From assembly GCF_030678915.1 (NCBI RefSeq), contig NZ_JAUUTZ010000002.1, forward strand, positions 124,001-188,000: 64,000 bases of DNA. Reading direction: 5' to 3'. Shown here piece by piece: positions 26,851-36,542 of this stretch. Source of the stretch: Paracoccus wurundjeri. Its GTDB lineage: Bacteria; Pseudomonadota; Alphaproteobacteria; Rhodobacterales; Rhodobacteraceae. Within the stretch, counting starts at the first letter, position 1. The number at the start of each line of letters is the position of its first letter. The notes under the pieces are model-generated. The model saw nothing but the letters and a program-made list of their open reading frames with translations. It was not told where the DNA came from and did no database searches. The translations under genes and the position numbers were made by a program.

Positions 26851-28107
26851 ATGATCCGTGCAACTTATCACGTCGAAACGCCCTGTCCGATTGCCGAAGT
26901 CGCATCAATGATGGCCGGGGAACAAAGCGCGGGTACCTTTGTCCGCGTCGAAGGCGAAACCGACGATCTGCGCGCCCGCTTTGGTGCAACCGTGATTACC
27001 GCCGAAGAAATCGGACAGTCGGAAGCGCCTACGCTGCGCTCGGCCTGGGCAGAGCGCAAGGGGCTGACCGGGCCGCGCGGCATCTTCCGCGTGGTGATCG
27101 ACTATCCCGAGGACAATGTGGGAGTAAATCTTCCTACGCTGGCCTCGGTGGTGGCCGGTAATCTTTATGATCTGGGCGAAGTGACCGGGCTGAAGCTTAT
27201 GGATGTCGAGGTGACCCCCGAATATCGCGCACGCTACGATCAGCCCTCGATGGGGATCGCTGGCACCCGGGCCTCGGTGGGCGTCGGGGATCGTCCGATA
27301 TTCGGCACGATCATCAAACCGAATATAGGCCTTTCGGCAGACGAGATCGCAGATCTGGTCGGACGGCTATGCGAGGCCGGTGCCGATTTCATCAAGGATG
27401 ACGAGATCGCCGGAACCCATCCCCATGCGCCGGTCGATGCGAGGATACGCGCGGTGATGGCCGCAATCCGCCGATATCGGGACAGGACCGGCAAGCTTGT
27501 CATGGTCGCCTTCAATATCACCGACGAAACCGATGCGATGCGTCGTCACGCCGATCTTCTGGCTGCCGAAGAGGGTTCTTGCGCGATGGTCTCGCTGAAC
27601 TGGGTCGGCATGGCAGCAGTGCAATCGCTGCGGCGCCACAGCCCCCTTGCCATCCACGGCCATCGTAACGGCTATGGCGGCATGGGGCGGCATCCGCTGT
27701 TGGGCATGGGGGTACGCGCCTATCAGACACTTTACCGTCTGGCCGGGATAGACCACATGCATGTGCATGGGATGGGCGGGAAATTCTCGGATCTCAACGA
27801 AGATGTGACCGACGCCGCGCGGCATTGCCTGACCCCGTTTCTGGCAGGCGATGACCGGGTGATGCCAATCTTTTCGTCCGGCCAATGGGCTGGCACGCTG
27901 CCGCACACGCTGACGCAACTGGGATCGGATGACCTGATGTTCCTGTCCGGCGGCGGGATCATGGCGCATCCGGGCGGCCCGGCGGCGGGACTGATCTCGC
28001 TGCGGCAGGCGCATGAGGCTATGATGGCAGGCATCCCGCTTGCGGATTACGCGCAGTCCCATCGGGAACTGGCGCAGGCTATTGCCAATTTTGGCACGAA
28101 GGGCTGA
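26851..28107 (+). CDS. RuBisCO-like protein (form IV), acid-sugar-phosphate decarboxylase type
   Basis: A 418-residue RuBisCO-fold protein. The activating Lys is conserved in FIKDDE (K182, D184, E185, matching K201/D203/E204 of RuBisCO), as are H269, H304, K311 and S366, counterparts of H294, H327, K334 and S379. K156 matches K175, but N158 replaces K177, so it should not fix CO2. Its downstream neighbour is a DUF1537 kinase; this pairing is known from D-apiose catabolism, where RuBisCO-like proteins decarboxylate or transcarboxylate 3-oxo-isoapionate 4-phosphate. The ATG at 26851 begins four bases after the VOC gene. Its exact substrate is inferred to be a phosphorylated 3-oxo acid. Confidence 0.9.
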   Translation: MIRATYHVETPCPIAEVASMMAGEQSAGTFVRVEGETDDLRARFGATVITAEEIGQSEAPTLRSAWAERKGLTGPRGIFRVVIDYPEDNVGVNLPTLASVVAGNLYDLGEVTGLKLMDVEVTPEYRARYDQPSMGIAGTRASVGVGDRPIFGTIIKPNIGLSADEIADLVGRLCEAGADFIKDDEIAGTHPHAPVDARIRAVMAAIRRYRDRTGKLVMVAFNITDETDAMRRHADLLAAEEGSCAMVSLNWVGMAAVQSLRRHSPLAIHGHRNGYGGMGRHPLLGMGVRAYQTLYRLAGIDHMHVHGMGGKFSDLNEDVTDAARHCLTPFLAGDDRVMPIFSSGQWAGTLPHTLTQLGSDDLMFLSGGGIMAHPGGPAAGLISLRQAHEAMMAGIPLADYAQSHRELAQAIANFGTKG

Positions 28108-28112
28108 AAGCC

Positions 28113-29351
28113 GTGGCCTATGTCTTTATCGCCGACGATTTTACCGGCGCCTCCGATACTCTGGCGACGCTGGCGCGGGCGGGGCTGAAAGCAAGGCTGT
28201 TCCGGGACCTGCCTGCCCCGGCCGATCTGGTCGGGCTCGAGGCCTGGGGAATTGCTACCAAGGCGCGCGCGCTTGACCGCGCGGCGACGATTGCGCTTGG
28301 GCAGCGGCTTGGTAAAGGAATCGCGGCTTTTTCGCCCGATTTCCTGCATCTCAAGATCTGCTCGACTTTCGACAGCAGCCCCGGAACCGGAAATTTCGTC
28401 CTGATGGCAGAGATCCTTTCGGGCGCGCTCGGGATCGCGGATATCGCGGTGATCGGCGGGCAGCCCTCGCTGGGTCGTCATGCGATTTTCGGCACGCTGT
28501 TCGCGCGCGGACCCGACGGGCGCGTACATCGCATCGACCGGCATCCGGTGATGTCGATCCATCCGGTGACGCCGATGCACGAAGCCGACATGCTGCATCA
28601 TCTGGAAGCGCTTGGCCTGCACGGCCTGAACCTCGTATCGCGCGGCATGTCCGGAAACGCCTTTCCGCGCTATTACGATGCGCTGGATCAAAGCGATGTC
28701 GAGGCCGCCGGGCACGACCTGCACTCTGGCACCAACCGCTGTCTGGTGATCGGCGCCTCTTCGGTTGCCGAAGCCTGGCTGGCAGCCCGCGGATATACCG
28801 CACCCGTCTTGCCGCCTGACACCCCGATCAATAACGGCCCGATCCTTGCCTTCGCAGGCAGCCGTTCATCCTTGACCACCGCACAGATCGCCGCTGCCGA
28901 AAGCTATAGCCGGCTTCCGATCAATCCCGCAGATATGATCGGCAAGGGTTCCCGGCTCGCCGAGGCCCGTGATTGGGCCGCCGAACGACTTGCCCGACGC
29001 GAGAATTGCATCATATTCCTGACCGCCGATCACGCCGGTCCTATCACGCCGGCGGATCTGGCCGAGGCTTCGGCAGAATTCGTGGCGCGCCTGGTCGAAA
29101 AGGCCTATCCCGGCGCATTGATCGTGGCGGGCGGTGACACATCCAGTGCCATCGTCGATCGGCTTGCCCCGGCATGGCTTGATTTTGCGGGGATGCTTTG
29201 CCCCGGTGTGCCGATACTTGGAAGCGACGGCCCTGCAGGAGAACTGCCGCTGGCGCTAAAAGGCGGGCAGATGGGCGGGCTTGACTTCTTTGACCGCGCT
29301 CGCGCGATCCTGCAGGGCGTAAAGCCTCAGACCCGGAACGGTGTGCGATAA
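28113..29351 (+). CDS. Four-carbon acid sugar kinase family protein (DUF1537)
   Basis: A 412-residue cytoplasmic kinase of the DUF1537 family, which phosphorylates aldonate-type acids such as threonate, 3-oxo-tetronate or 3-oxo-isoapionate. The N-terminal substrate domain starts VFIADDFTGASDT, and the C-terminal nucleotide-binding domain ends with VAGGDTSSAIVDRL and GPAGELPLALKGGQMGG. The GTG start lies five bases after the RuBisCO-like gene, so kinase and decarboxylase are translated together. It is convergent with the dehydrogenase gene at 29372, only 20 bases away. Confidence 0.92.
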   Translation: MAYVFIADDFTGASDTLATLARAGLKARLFRDLPAPADLVGLEAWGIATKARALDRAATIALGQRLGKGIAAFSPDFLHLKICSTFDSSPGTGNFVLMAEILSGALGIADIAVIGGQPSLGRHAIFGTLFARGPDGRVHRIDRHPVMSIHPVTPMHEADMLHHLEALGLHGLNLVSRGMSGNAFPRYYDALDQSDVEAAGHDLHSGTNRCLVIGASSVAEAWLAARGYTAPVLPPDTPINNGPILAFAGSRSSLTTAQIAAAESYSRLPINPADMIGKGSRLAEARDWAAERLARRENCIIFLTADHAGPITPADLAEASAEFVARLVEKAYPGALIVAGGDTSSAIVDRLAPAWLDFAGMLCPGVPILGSDGPAGELPLALKGGQMGGLDFFDRARAILQGVKPQTRNGVR

Positions 29352-29371
29352 CGAAATGATCCCGGTATCGT

Positions 29372-30460
29372 TCAGCCAGCCGTAACGGCCCCGGCGATTT
29401 CCTCTACGATTGCGCTGGTTGCTGCTTTCGTGCCGGCGCTTCCACGGATGTCCCTGGTTCGCTTTGCCGGATCCGCCAGCATGCGCGTGATCGCATTCGA
29501 GATCAGACCCGAGGCGGCGATGGCCTCGGGGATCTGGCGGTTATGTCCCAACCAATCCACCAACATGCGCCCCGACTCGATCATCGCGAATGGATTCGCC
29601 ATATCCTTGCCGGCAATATCGGGCGCCGAACCGTGAGTCGCCTGCGCCATGGCGATGTTTCCTTCGCCGATGCAAAGCCCCGGTGCCATTCCCAAGCCGC
29701 CGACAAGGCCCGCCGCTTCGTCCGACAGAATGTCGCCGAACATGTTCGTCGTCACGATCACGTCGAAATTCTGGGGTTCGCGGATCAGGCGCATGGCCAT
29801 CGTATCCACGATAACCTCATTGACTTCCACATCCGGGAAATCCTTTGCCGCATTGTAACATTCCTCGACGAACATGCCGCAGCCAAGCTTGAACACGGTG
29901 TTCTTGTGAACCAATGTCAGCTTGCGGCGACGCTGTCGGGCAAGGTTCAGGGCCGCCCGGGCAACCCGCGACGAGCCAGCGCGGGTGATGACGCGCACCG
30001 AAACGGTAACATCCTTGGTGGGCCGAAATTCACCCGAGCCGGCCACGACATTGCGATCGGGCTGAAAGCCTTCGTTATTCTCGCGCACGATGATCAGATC
30101 GATATCGTCGCGCAATGCGCCAAGCCCCGGATAGGATCGCGTCGGACGGATATTGGCGAAGAGATCGAACTGCTTGCGCAGGATCGGATGTGGATTGATG
30201 GCGCCGGGCACCTTCGGATAGGCCTGATGCCCGATCGGGCCAAGAATGAAACCATCCATTCCGCGCAGCGCCTCAATCGTGCCTTCGGGAAAGGTCGAGC
30301 CGTGGCTGTCCAGCGCGATGCGCCCGATGGGCAGCGGGCGCCAGTCGATATTCAGCCCGGTTCTGGCGCAGGCCGCCTTGATGACCCTGACAGTGGCGGG
30401 GACGATTTCATGCCCGATATCGTCGCCGTTCAGGACCCCCAATGTAAGGTGGAAAGACAT
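29372..30460 (-). CDS. Isocitrate/isopropylmalate dehydrogenase family protein
   Basis: A 362-residue NAD(P)-dependent beta-decarboxylating dehydrogenase. Family motifs are [10 protein letters not shown], the substrate loop [11 protein letters not shown], the catalytic Lys in HKNTVFKLG, the metal Asp cluster [14 protein letters not shown] and the NAD-type motif [15 protein letters not shown]. The family oxidises 2-hydroxy diacids (isocitrate, isopropylmalate, tartrate and relatives) and often decarboxylates them. AGGAGAG precedes the ATG. It follows two MmgE/PrpD genes on the same strand with a 16-base gap, so it may act on the hydroxy acid they produce. Confidence 0.9.
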   Translation of the reverse strand: MSFHLTLGVLNGDDIGHEIVPATVRVIKAACARTGLNIDWRPLPIGRIALDSHGSTFPEGTIEALRGMDGFILGPIGHQAYPKVPGAINPHPILRKQFDLFANIRPTRSYPGLGALRDDIDLIIVRENNEGFQPDRNVVAGSGEFRPTKDVTVSVRVITRAGSSRVARAALNLARQRRRKLTLVHKNTVFKLGCGMFVEECYNAAKDFPDVEVNEVIVDTMAMRLIREPQNFDVIVTTNMFGDILSDEAAGLVGGLGMAPGLCIGEGNIAMAQATHGSAPDIAGKDMANPFAMIESGRMLVDWLGHNRQIPEAIAASGLISNAITRMLADPAKRTRDIRGSAGTKAATSAIVEEIAGAVTAG

Positions 30461-30476
30461 TGCGACTCTCCTTCAA

Positions 30477-31820
30477 TCAGACGGGCGCAGAACGGCGGGT
30501 GATCACGGTAATGTCGTCGTGATCTTCCAGTTGCCACGCCGTCCGGATAAGTTCGTCGGTTGCCGCTTCACCCAGAATGCCTATCGACTGATTGCGGAAC
30601 TTGGTCACGATCTGTTCGTCCGACAACGGTCGCGAAATGCTGCCGATGGCATGCTCGACATGCAGATCGGTTGTGCTTCCGTCCTCGAAACGCACCGAGA
30701 TATATACCTCATCCTCCTGAATGGCATTGTCGGTCTGGGCCGACACCCGGTCCCGCAAGGCGATCACGCGCGGATCGCGCACTATCTCGTCGGTAAATGC
30801 GGTGGGCGAGCCGTCGCCGTAAAGAAGTGCCGTTGCCGCCGCATGATAGACGCTGAACTTTCCCTCCAGACCGGTCGCAGGGGTCTTCTTGCCCGTCAGT
30901 TCCAGCACCAGCGGATGGGTGCGAAGGCCGACCGAAGCGATGGATGCGATACGGTCGCCCAGTTTCGTGCGTAGTTGCTGACATCCGTCGATAGCCGGAT
31001 GGATCACGATTCCGCATGCATAGGGTTTGTAGCTGTTCAGCCCCGCTTCCCATGTCTTGCCCAGATCGCCCAGGATTTCGTCGTAATCCTGCTTGGTGGA
31101 CGCCACATTGGCCCAGCCGCGCGGTGCCTCTATCCCTTGTTCCGAACTGTCGTAATCTGCTTTCGCAAGAAAGGCGGCCATTGCGCCGTTCTGCGCAGCC
31201 CGGCCAGGATGAAAACTCTTGGTCATGGTTCCGAACATCTCGCGCAGGCCCGAAGATTGGGTGGCGGCAAGGCTATATGCCCAGGTCATCTGCCGGGCAT
31301 CAAGCTCCAACAGCCGGCCGACTGCTGCCGCTGCTCCGAAGACGCCGGCGGTGCCGGTAATATGCCACCCGCGATCATAGTGATCCGGATAGACCGAGTT
31401 TCCGATACGGCATTCAACCTCCATTCCCACCACCAGCGCGGTCAGGACATCGCGGCCGCTGATCCCGCGCGACTCGGCCACGGCAAAGGCGGCGGAGGCA
31501 ACCGGACCGGCCGGGTGGATGATGGTTTTCAGATGCGTGTCATCGTAATCGAGAACATGAGAGGAAATCCCGTTGATCAATGCGGCATGCAACTCGTCCA
31601 GCCGCTCATTGCGGCCGATGACCTGTGCGCGGGCAGTTCCGGTGAACGGACGCACCGCGTCCAGTCCGCGGTCTACGGTCTCATGTGCGCTGCCGCCCAC
31701 CGCGCAACCAAGCCAGTTCACGAAGCTGCGCACACCTTCCGCGCGGACCGGTTCAGGAATGTCGTCTCCCCGCAGCGAGACGGTCCATTCCGCGAGTTCC
31801 CTGGTGACGGGTCTTGTCAT
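30477..31820 (-). CDS. MmgE/PrpD family protein (first of five)
   Basis: A 447-residue protein of the family that contains 2-methylcitrate dehydratase, cis-aconitate decarboxylase and iminodisuccinate epimerase. The Asp/His active-site segment LDYDDTHLKTIIHP and the lid segment FGTMTKSFHPGRAAQNG are intact. GGAAAGG precedes the ATG. It is the middle gene in a minus-strand run MmgE/PrpD - MmgE/PrpD - dehydrogenase. The reaction is probably dehydration, decarboxylation or epimerisation of a di- or tricarboxylate. Confidence 0.9.
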   Translation of the reverse strand: MTRPVTRELAEWTVSLRGDDIPEPVRAEGVRSFVNWLGCAVGGSAHETVDRGLDAVRPFTGTARAQVIGRNERLDELHAALINGISSHVLDYDDTHLKTIIHPAGPVASAAFAVAESRGISGRDVLTALVVGMEVECRIGNSVYPDHYDRGWHITGTAGVFGAAAAVGRLLELDARQMTWAYSLAATQSSGLREMFGTMTKSFHPGRAAQNGAMAAFLAKADYDSSEQGIEAPRGWANVASTKQDYDEILGDLGKTWEAGLNSYKPYACGIVIHPAIDGCQQLRTKLGDRIASIASVGLRTHPLVLELTGKKTPATGLEGKFSVYHAAATALLYGDGSPTAFTDEIVRDPRVIALRDRVSAQTDNAIQEDEVYISVRFEDGSTTDLHVEHAIGSISRPLSDEQIVTKFRNQSIGILGEAATDELIRTAWQLEDHDDITVITRRSAPV

Positions 31821-31922
31821 ATACAGGCCTTTCCAAGTGGTTTGCCCGGATGGGGCAGAATTTCAAAGCATCCAATCCCCATGCGGTCCGACAGCCATTC
31901 AAACTGCCGGAAGTTGAGGGGC

Positions 31923-31945
31923 AGGAAGATCATTGCGATCTTCCT
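31923..31945 (-). terminator. Intercistronic stem-loop between two MmgE/PrpD genes
   Basis: AGGAAGATC and GATCTTCCT form a perfect 9-bp stem around a 5-base loop in the 131-base gap between the two genes. Without a U-run it may act as partial terminator or mRNA-stability element. Confidence 0.5.
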
Positions 31946-31951
31946 TCGGTA

Positions 31952-33367
31952 TCAGCGGATCGAGATCAGCAATTCCGAAAGCCGGTCAAGCGAGGAAAGG
32001 TTTTCCAATTCGCGCACCAGATCGACGATCTCATCGGCCCGGTCGCGCGACATTCCGGCGAATTCGCAATTCTCGCGGAACTTTCCGGCCACCTCGTCAT
32101 AGGACATGGGGAAAGCGGGCGAGCCTTTTCCGAAATCGGCGCGCCCCGAGATTTTGCGACCATCGGTCAGCTCTATATCGATGATCGTGGTCATCAGGTG
32201 GTAGCCTGCGGCTTCGGCCTCGTCATCCACCACGAAATCGATCTTCTCGATCATCGCCTTCACATCCGGGCGCAGCACCACCTCGTCGGTGAACTCGGCC
32301 AGCCCGGCACGGCGTTCCAGCAGCAGGATCGCCATGCAGAATTCCATCGAGAACTTGGCCTGCAATTCGTCCTTGGGGCGATGATGGATCAGGGCGTTCG
32401 GCATGTTGGAATTGGTGCCCACCCGGACATGCTTCACCAGTTCAGGCGTGATGTCATGCTCGGTGATCAGACGCAGCATTTCGGTCATGCCGGGATGGGT
32501 CAGCGACCCTGACGGATGCGGTTTGATCGAAACGCCGGGATCGGCGAAGGTCCAGGGCGCGCCAAGCTTTCCATGAATGGCGTTCATGTCGAAACCGCCG
32601 CCCGCCGCCGAGAAGAAACCGCGAGGCGCTTCCAGGATGCGGCTTGTGGCGGTCCAGCCGTAAGAGGCGAACTGCGCGGCCGCAACCCCGCTTTCGGAAG
32701 AGCGGCCGGCATGGAAAGGCTTGGTCATGGTGCCGAAATTTTCGCGCAGGCCCGCGGATTGGCTTCCGGCGATCGAAAGGGCGCGAAGCGTGGTGTCGAT
32801 ATCGAAGCCCAGCAGCTTCGAGGCGGCAGCGGCGGCGGCATAGGTGCCGCAGGTGGCGGTTGCGTGAAAACCGGTCTGGTAATGGCGCGGATTGATCGCT
32901 TCAGCGATCTTGCATTCCAGCTCCACGCCCAGATGATAGGCATGCATCATCGCCAGACCGTTGGATTTCTTCGATTCCGCCACGGCAAAGGCGGCAGGAA
33001 GGGCAGGGGCGGTCGGATGGGTCAGAAGGCCGTAAACCCGGTCCTTCGCCACCGCAAGCTGGGTATCGTCGTAATCATCGGCGTGAATTCCGACCCCGTT
33101 GGCAAAAGCGGCGAAGCGTGGCGCGACCTTGCGGCCCGCGCCGATCACCGTCGCGGCTCCGTCGGCAAGCCCAAGATCGGACAGGTGCTGCCGTACCAAT
33201 TCACCGCTTTTCGCGACCGAACCCGATACGGCGAGCCCGAAACCATCCAGGATCGATTTGCGTCCGTTTTCCACGACCTCGAAAGGCAGGTCCTCCGGCT
33301 TGGATTTTATTATGAAATCAGCAGCATATCTAGTCAGCTCGATATCGATCCGGGCGTCCTTGTTCAT
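31952..33367 (-). CDS. MmgE/PrpD family protein (second of five)
   Basis: A 471-residue paralogue of the preceding protein. It has HADDYDDTQLAVAKDR (the His of the usual DDxH motif is replaced by Gln here) followed by LTHPTAP, and FGTMTKPFHAGRSSESG. The ATG at 33367 (MNKDARID) is chosen because GGAGAGGATT lies directly before it. It is the first gene of the minus-strand run and starts from a divergent promoter region shared with an SDR gene and rich in TTGTCAAC-type half-sites. Confidence 0.9.
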   Translation of the reverse strand: MNKDARIDIELTRYAADFIIKSKPEDLPFEVVENGRKSILDGFGLAVSGSVAKSGELVRQHLSDLGLADGAATVIGAGRKVAPRFAAFANGVGIHADDYDDTQLAVAKDRVYGLLTHPTAPALPAAFAVAESKKSNGLAMMHAYHLGVELECKIAEAINPRHYQTGFHATATCGTYAAAAAASKLLGFDIDTTLRALSIAGSQSAGLRENFGTMTKPFHAGRSSESGVAAAQFASYGWTATSRILEAPRGFFSAAGGGFDMNAIHGKLGAPWTFADPGVSIKPHPSGSLTHPGMTEMLRLITEHDITPELVKHVRVGTNSNMPNALIHHRPKDELQAKFSMEFCMAILLLERRAGLAEFTDEVVLRPDVKAMIEKIDFVVDDEAEAAGYHLMTTIIDIELTDGRKISGRADFGKGSPAFPMSYDEVAGKFRENCEFAGMSRDRADEIVDLVRELENLSSLDRLSELLISIR

Positions 33368-33424
33368 TGAATCCTCTCCGATCCGTGATGGTTTTGTGGG
33401 TTCTTGTGCAAAGCTTTCCAATAA

Positions 33425-33448
33425 TTGTCAACAGTCGTCTAATGACAG
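33425..33448. promoter_or_regulatory. Putative operator, TTGTCAAC-N8-GTTGACAA type (site 1)
   Basis: TTGTCAAC at 33425-33432 is followed after exactly 8 bases by AATGACAG (5 of 8 match to GTTGACAA). Same half-site and same spacing as at 34307 and 40294. It lies between the divergent MmgE/PrpD gene (start 33367) and SDR gene (start 33546). Confidence 0.5.
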
Positions 33449-33486
33449 TCATCAAAGTAAATGAAAAAGCCGTTGTCGTGATTCAT

Positions 33487-33510
33487 ATTGACAATTGTTA
33501 ACAATTGACC
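33487..33510. promoter_or_regulatory. Cluster of half-sites with a perfect 16-bp palindrome
   Basis: CAATTGTTAACAATTG (33492-33507) is a perfect 16-bp palindrome, flanked by ATTGACAA (33487-33494). TTGTTAAC within it differs by one base from the TTGTCAAC half-site found at the other promoters. It is 36 bases upstream of the SDR start. Confidence 0.5.
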
Positions 33511-33545
33511 GCCAACTGAAACCGAGTCAAGATCGGGAGAACGGA

Positions 33546-34292
33546 ATGAAAGACAGGGAATTCACGGATCGGACCGTGCTGCTGACCGGAGCTTCGCGCA
33601 ATATCGGACGCGCGATTGCGACGAATTTTGGCGCTGGCGGGGCGTCGGTGATGATTCATGCCAATAGCGATCATGCAGCGGCGGAAGCGACGGCCGAAGC
33701 AGTCCGTGGGGCGGGTGGTCAGGCCGAGGTGATTCTGGGCGATCTGGCGGATCCTGACGTTCCTGCCCGGTTGATCGAAGCGACAATACAGCGATTCGGA
33801 AGGCTTGATACCGTCGTCGCAAATGCGGCGATCCGGCCCCATAGCACGCTTCAGGACACCAGCTATGATGAATGGCGGCTTGTGATGAGCATCGCACTTG
33901 ATAGCGTGTTCCTGCTGGCCAAGGCGGCAGAGGCACCGCTGCGCGGAAGTGACCGGGCCGCTTTCATCACCATCGGCGGAATGACGGCGCAAACCGGTGC
34001 ATCGGACCGCGTCCATGTCATTGCCGCCAAGGCAGGATTAGGCGGTCTGACCCGCGCGCTGGCCCATGAATGGGGCCGTGCAGGTATCACGGTGAACTGC
34101 GTGGCGCCGGGCCTTATCGACACCAAGCGCAGCGGTGGGACACCCGCACATCACTCTACGATGCAGAATGTTCTGGACCGACACGGCACGGCGGACGAGA
34201 TCGCCGGGGTCGTCCTCGCGCTGGCCGGATCAGGGATGCGGTATGTCACCGGCCAGACGCTGCACGCCAATGGCGGTGCGTGGATGAGTTGA
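33546..34292 (+). CDS. Atypical short-chain dehydrogenase/reductase (Ser/Tyr positions replaced)
   Basis: A 248-residue Rossmann-fold SDR. The cofactor loop LTGASRNIGRAIA and the NAA motif (ANAAIR) are present, and K162 is conserved, but the catalytic Ser position is G145 and the catalytic Tyr position is V158, preceded by H157 (VHVIAAKAG). These are the same replacements as in the second SDR at 56171. The C-terminus has KRSGG and VTGQTLHANGG. The ATG at 33546 has GGGAGA upstream. It is transcribed away from the MmgE/PrpD genes and is followed by an ABC transporter operon. It probably binds NAD(P) but uses different chemistry from classical SDRs. Confidence 0.88.
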   Translation: MKDREFTDRTVLLTGASRNIGRAIATNFGAGGASVMIHANSDHAAAEATAEAVRGAGGQAEVILGDLADPDVPARLIEATIQRFGRLDTVVANAAIRPHSTLQDTSYDEWRLVMSIALDSVFLLAKAAEAPLRGSDRAAFITIGGMTAQTGASDRVHVIAAKAGLGGLTRALAHEWGRAGITVNCVAPGLIDTKRSGGTPAHHSTMQNVLDRHGTADEIAGVVLALAGSGMRYVTGQTLHANGGAWMS

Positions 34293-34306
34293 GCATCTGC
34301 GTATAA

Positions 34307-34330
34307 TTGACGACAGTAAAATGTTGACAA
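34307..34330. promoter_or_regulatory. Putative operator, TTGTCAAC-N8-GTTGACAA type (site 2)
   Basis: TTGACGAC (34307-34314), 8 bases, then a perfect GTTGACAA (34323-34330). It lies 50 bases upstream of the ABC ATPase start at 34381, in the 88-base gap after the SDR gene. Confidence 0.55.
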
Positions 34331-34380
34331 TTTAAAAGACCTTGTTACGGTTCCGCGAAATATCACGAATGGGAGGAGTG

Positions 34381-35442
<1,062 letters not shown>

Positions 35443-35483
35443 GAAAAGACAATTTCTCGATATGTAGAAGGGAGGATCTACAC

Positions 35484-36530
35484 GTGTTGACGAAACTGAT
35501 TCGAACGACGGCCCTTACCTGTGGCCTTGCAATCGCCGGCAGCGCCTTTGCCGAGGCGCCCGCTCCTTATGACATCACGCCCGAGCTGATCGAAGCTGCG
35601 ACAAGCGAAGGCAGCGTTGTCTTCTATACCGCAACGGATGTCGCCGTGGCCGAGCAGCTGGCTGAACTTTTCAAGTCCACCTATCCGGGGATCGAGGTTC
35701 AGGTGGAGCGTGCCGGTTCCGAGCGCGTGTTCCAGCGCATCGGGCAGGAGGCGTCCAGCGGCATTCAGAATGCCGATGTGATCGAAACCTCGGACGCGGT
35801 GCATTTCGAATATTTCAAGCGTCACGAGTGGCTCGAGGCGATGGTGCCACAGGAAGTCGCCGACAAATGGCCAGAGGATGAAAAGGATCCGGACGGTTAC
35901 TTTGCCGCCTATCGCGCCCATCTTTCGGTGCTTGCCTATCGCAGCGACATGCTTGACGAGGCCGATGCCCCCAAAACCTGGAACGATCTGCTGAAACCGG
36001 AATATAGCGGCAAGATGGTCAAGGCGCATCCGGGCTATTCAGGTACGGTGATGTCGTCCACCTATAGCCTGGTCGAGTTGCTGGGCTGGGATTATTTCGA
36101 GCAGCTTGGCACCCAGGATGTGATGCAGGTGCAATCCTCGACCGAGCCGCCGAAGAAACTCGCGCAGGGCGAGCGGATCATCCAGGCCGACGGGAACGAA
36201 TACAACATCTTCCGTCTGCAGGATGAAGGCGTTCCGATCACTATTGTCTATCCCGAAGAAGGCACACCGATCGCGGTCGGAAATGCGGGGGTGCTGGCCG
36301 GGGCGCCGCATCCGAACGCCGCCAAGCTTTTCTATGCTTTCCTGTTCTCGCACGAGGCCCAGCAACTTAACAGCGATTCCGGTGGGCTGCGCTCGTTCCA
36401 TCCGGACGTGGTCGAAAAGGATTCGCGGACCCCGCTGAGTGAAATCCCGCTGCTTCATGTCGATGCAGAAAAGCTTGAAGCGATGATCCTTGAGATCAAG
36501 TCGAATTACGAAAAATTCTTCGGTACCTGA
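35484..36530 (+). CDS. ABC transporter substrate-binding protein (family 1, Fe3+-type)
   Basis: A 348-residue periplasmic protein with a Sec signal peptide (KLIRTTALTCGLAIAGSAFA). The mature part begins EGSVVFYTATDVAVAEQLAELF, the pattern of FbpA-like and aminoethylphosphonate-binding proteins. The iron-coordinating Tyr pair of ferric-binding proteins is not evident. The GTG start at 35484 has GGAGGA seven bases upstream. It is the second gene of the ABC operon. Confidence 0.9.
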   Translation: MLTKLIRTTALTCGLAIAGSAFAEAPAPYDITPELIEAATSEGSVVFYTATDVAVAEQLAELFKSTYPGIEVQVERAGSERVFQRIGQEASSGIQNADVIETSDAVHFEYFKRHEWLEAMVPQEVADKWPEDEKDPDGYFAAYRAHLSVLAYRSDMLDEADAPKTWNDLLKPEYSGKMVKAHPGYSGTVMSSTYSLVELLGWDYFEQLGTQDVMQVQSSTEPPKKLAQGERIIQADGNEYNIFRLQDEGVPITIVYPEEGTPIAVGNAGVLAGAPHPNAAKLFYAFLFSHEAQQLNSDSGGLRSFHPDVVEKDSRTPLSEIPLLHVDAEKLEAMILEIKSNYEKFFGT

Positions 36531-36542
36531 GCGAGGCCAATA

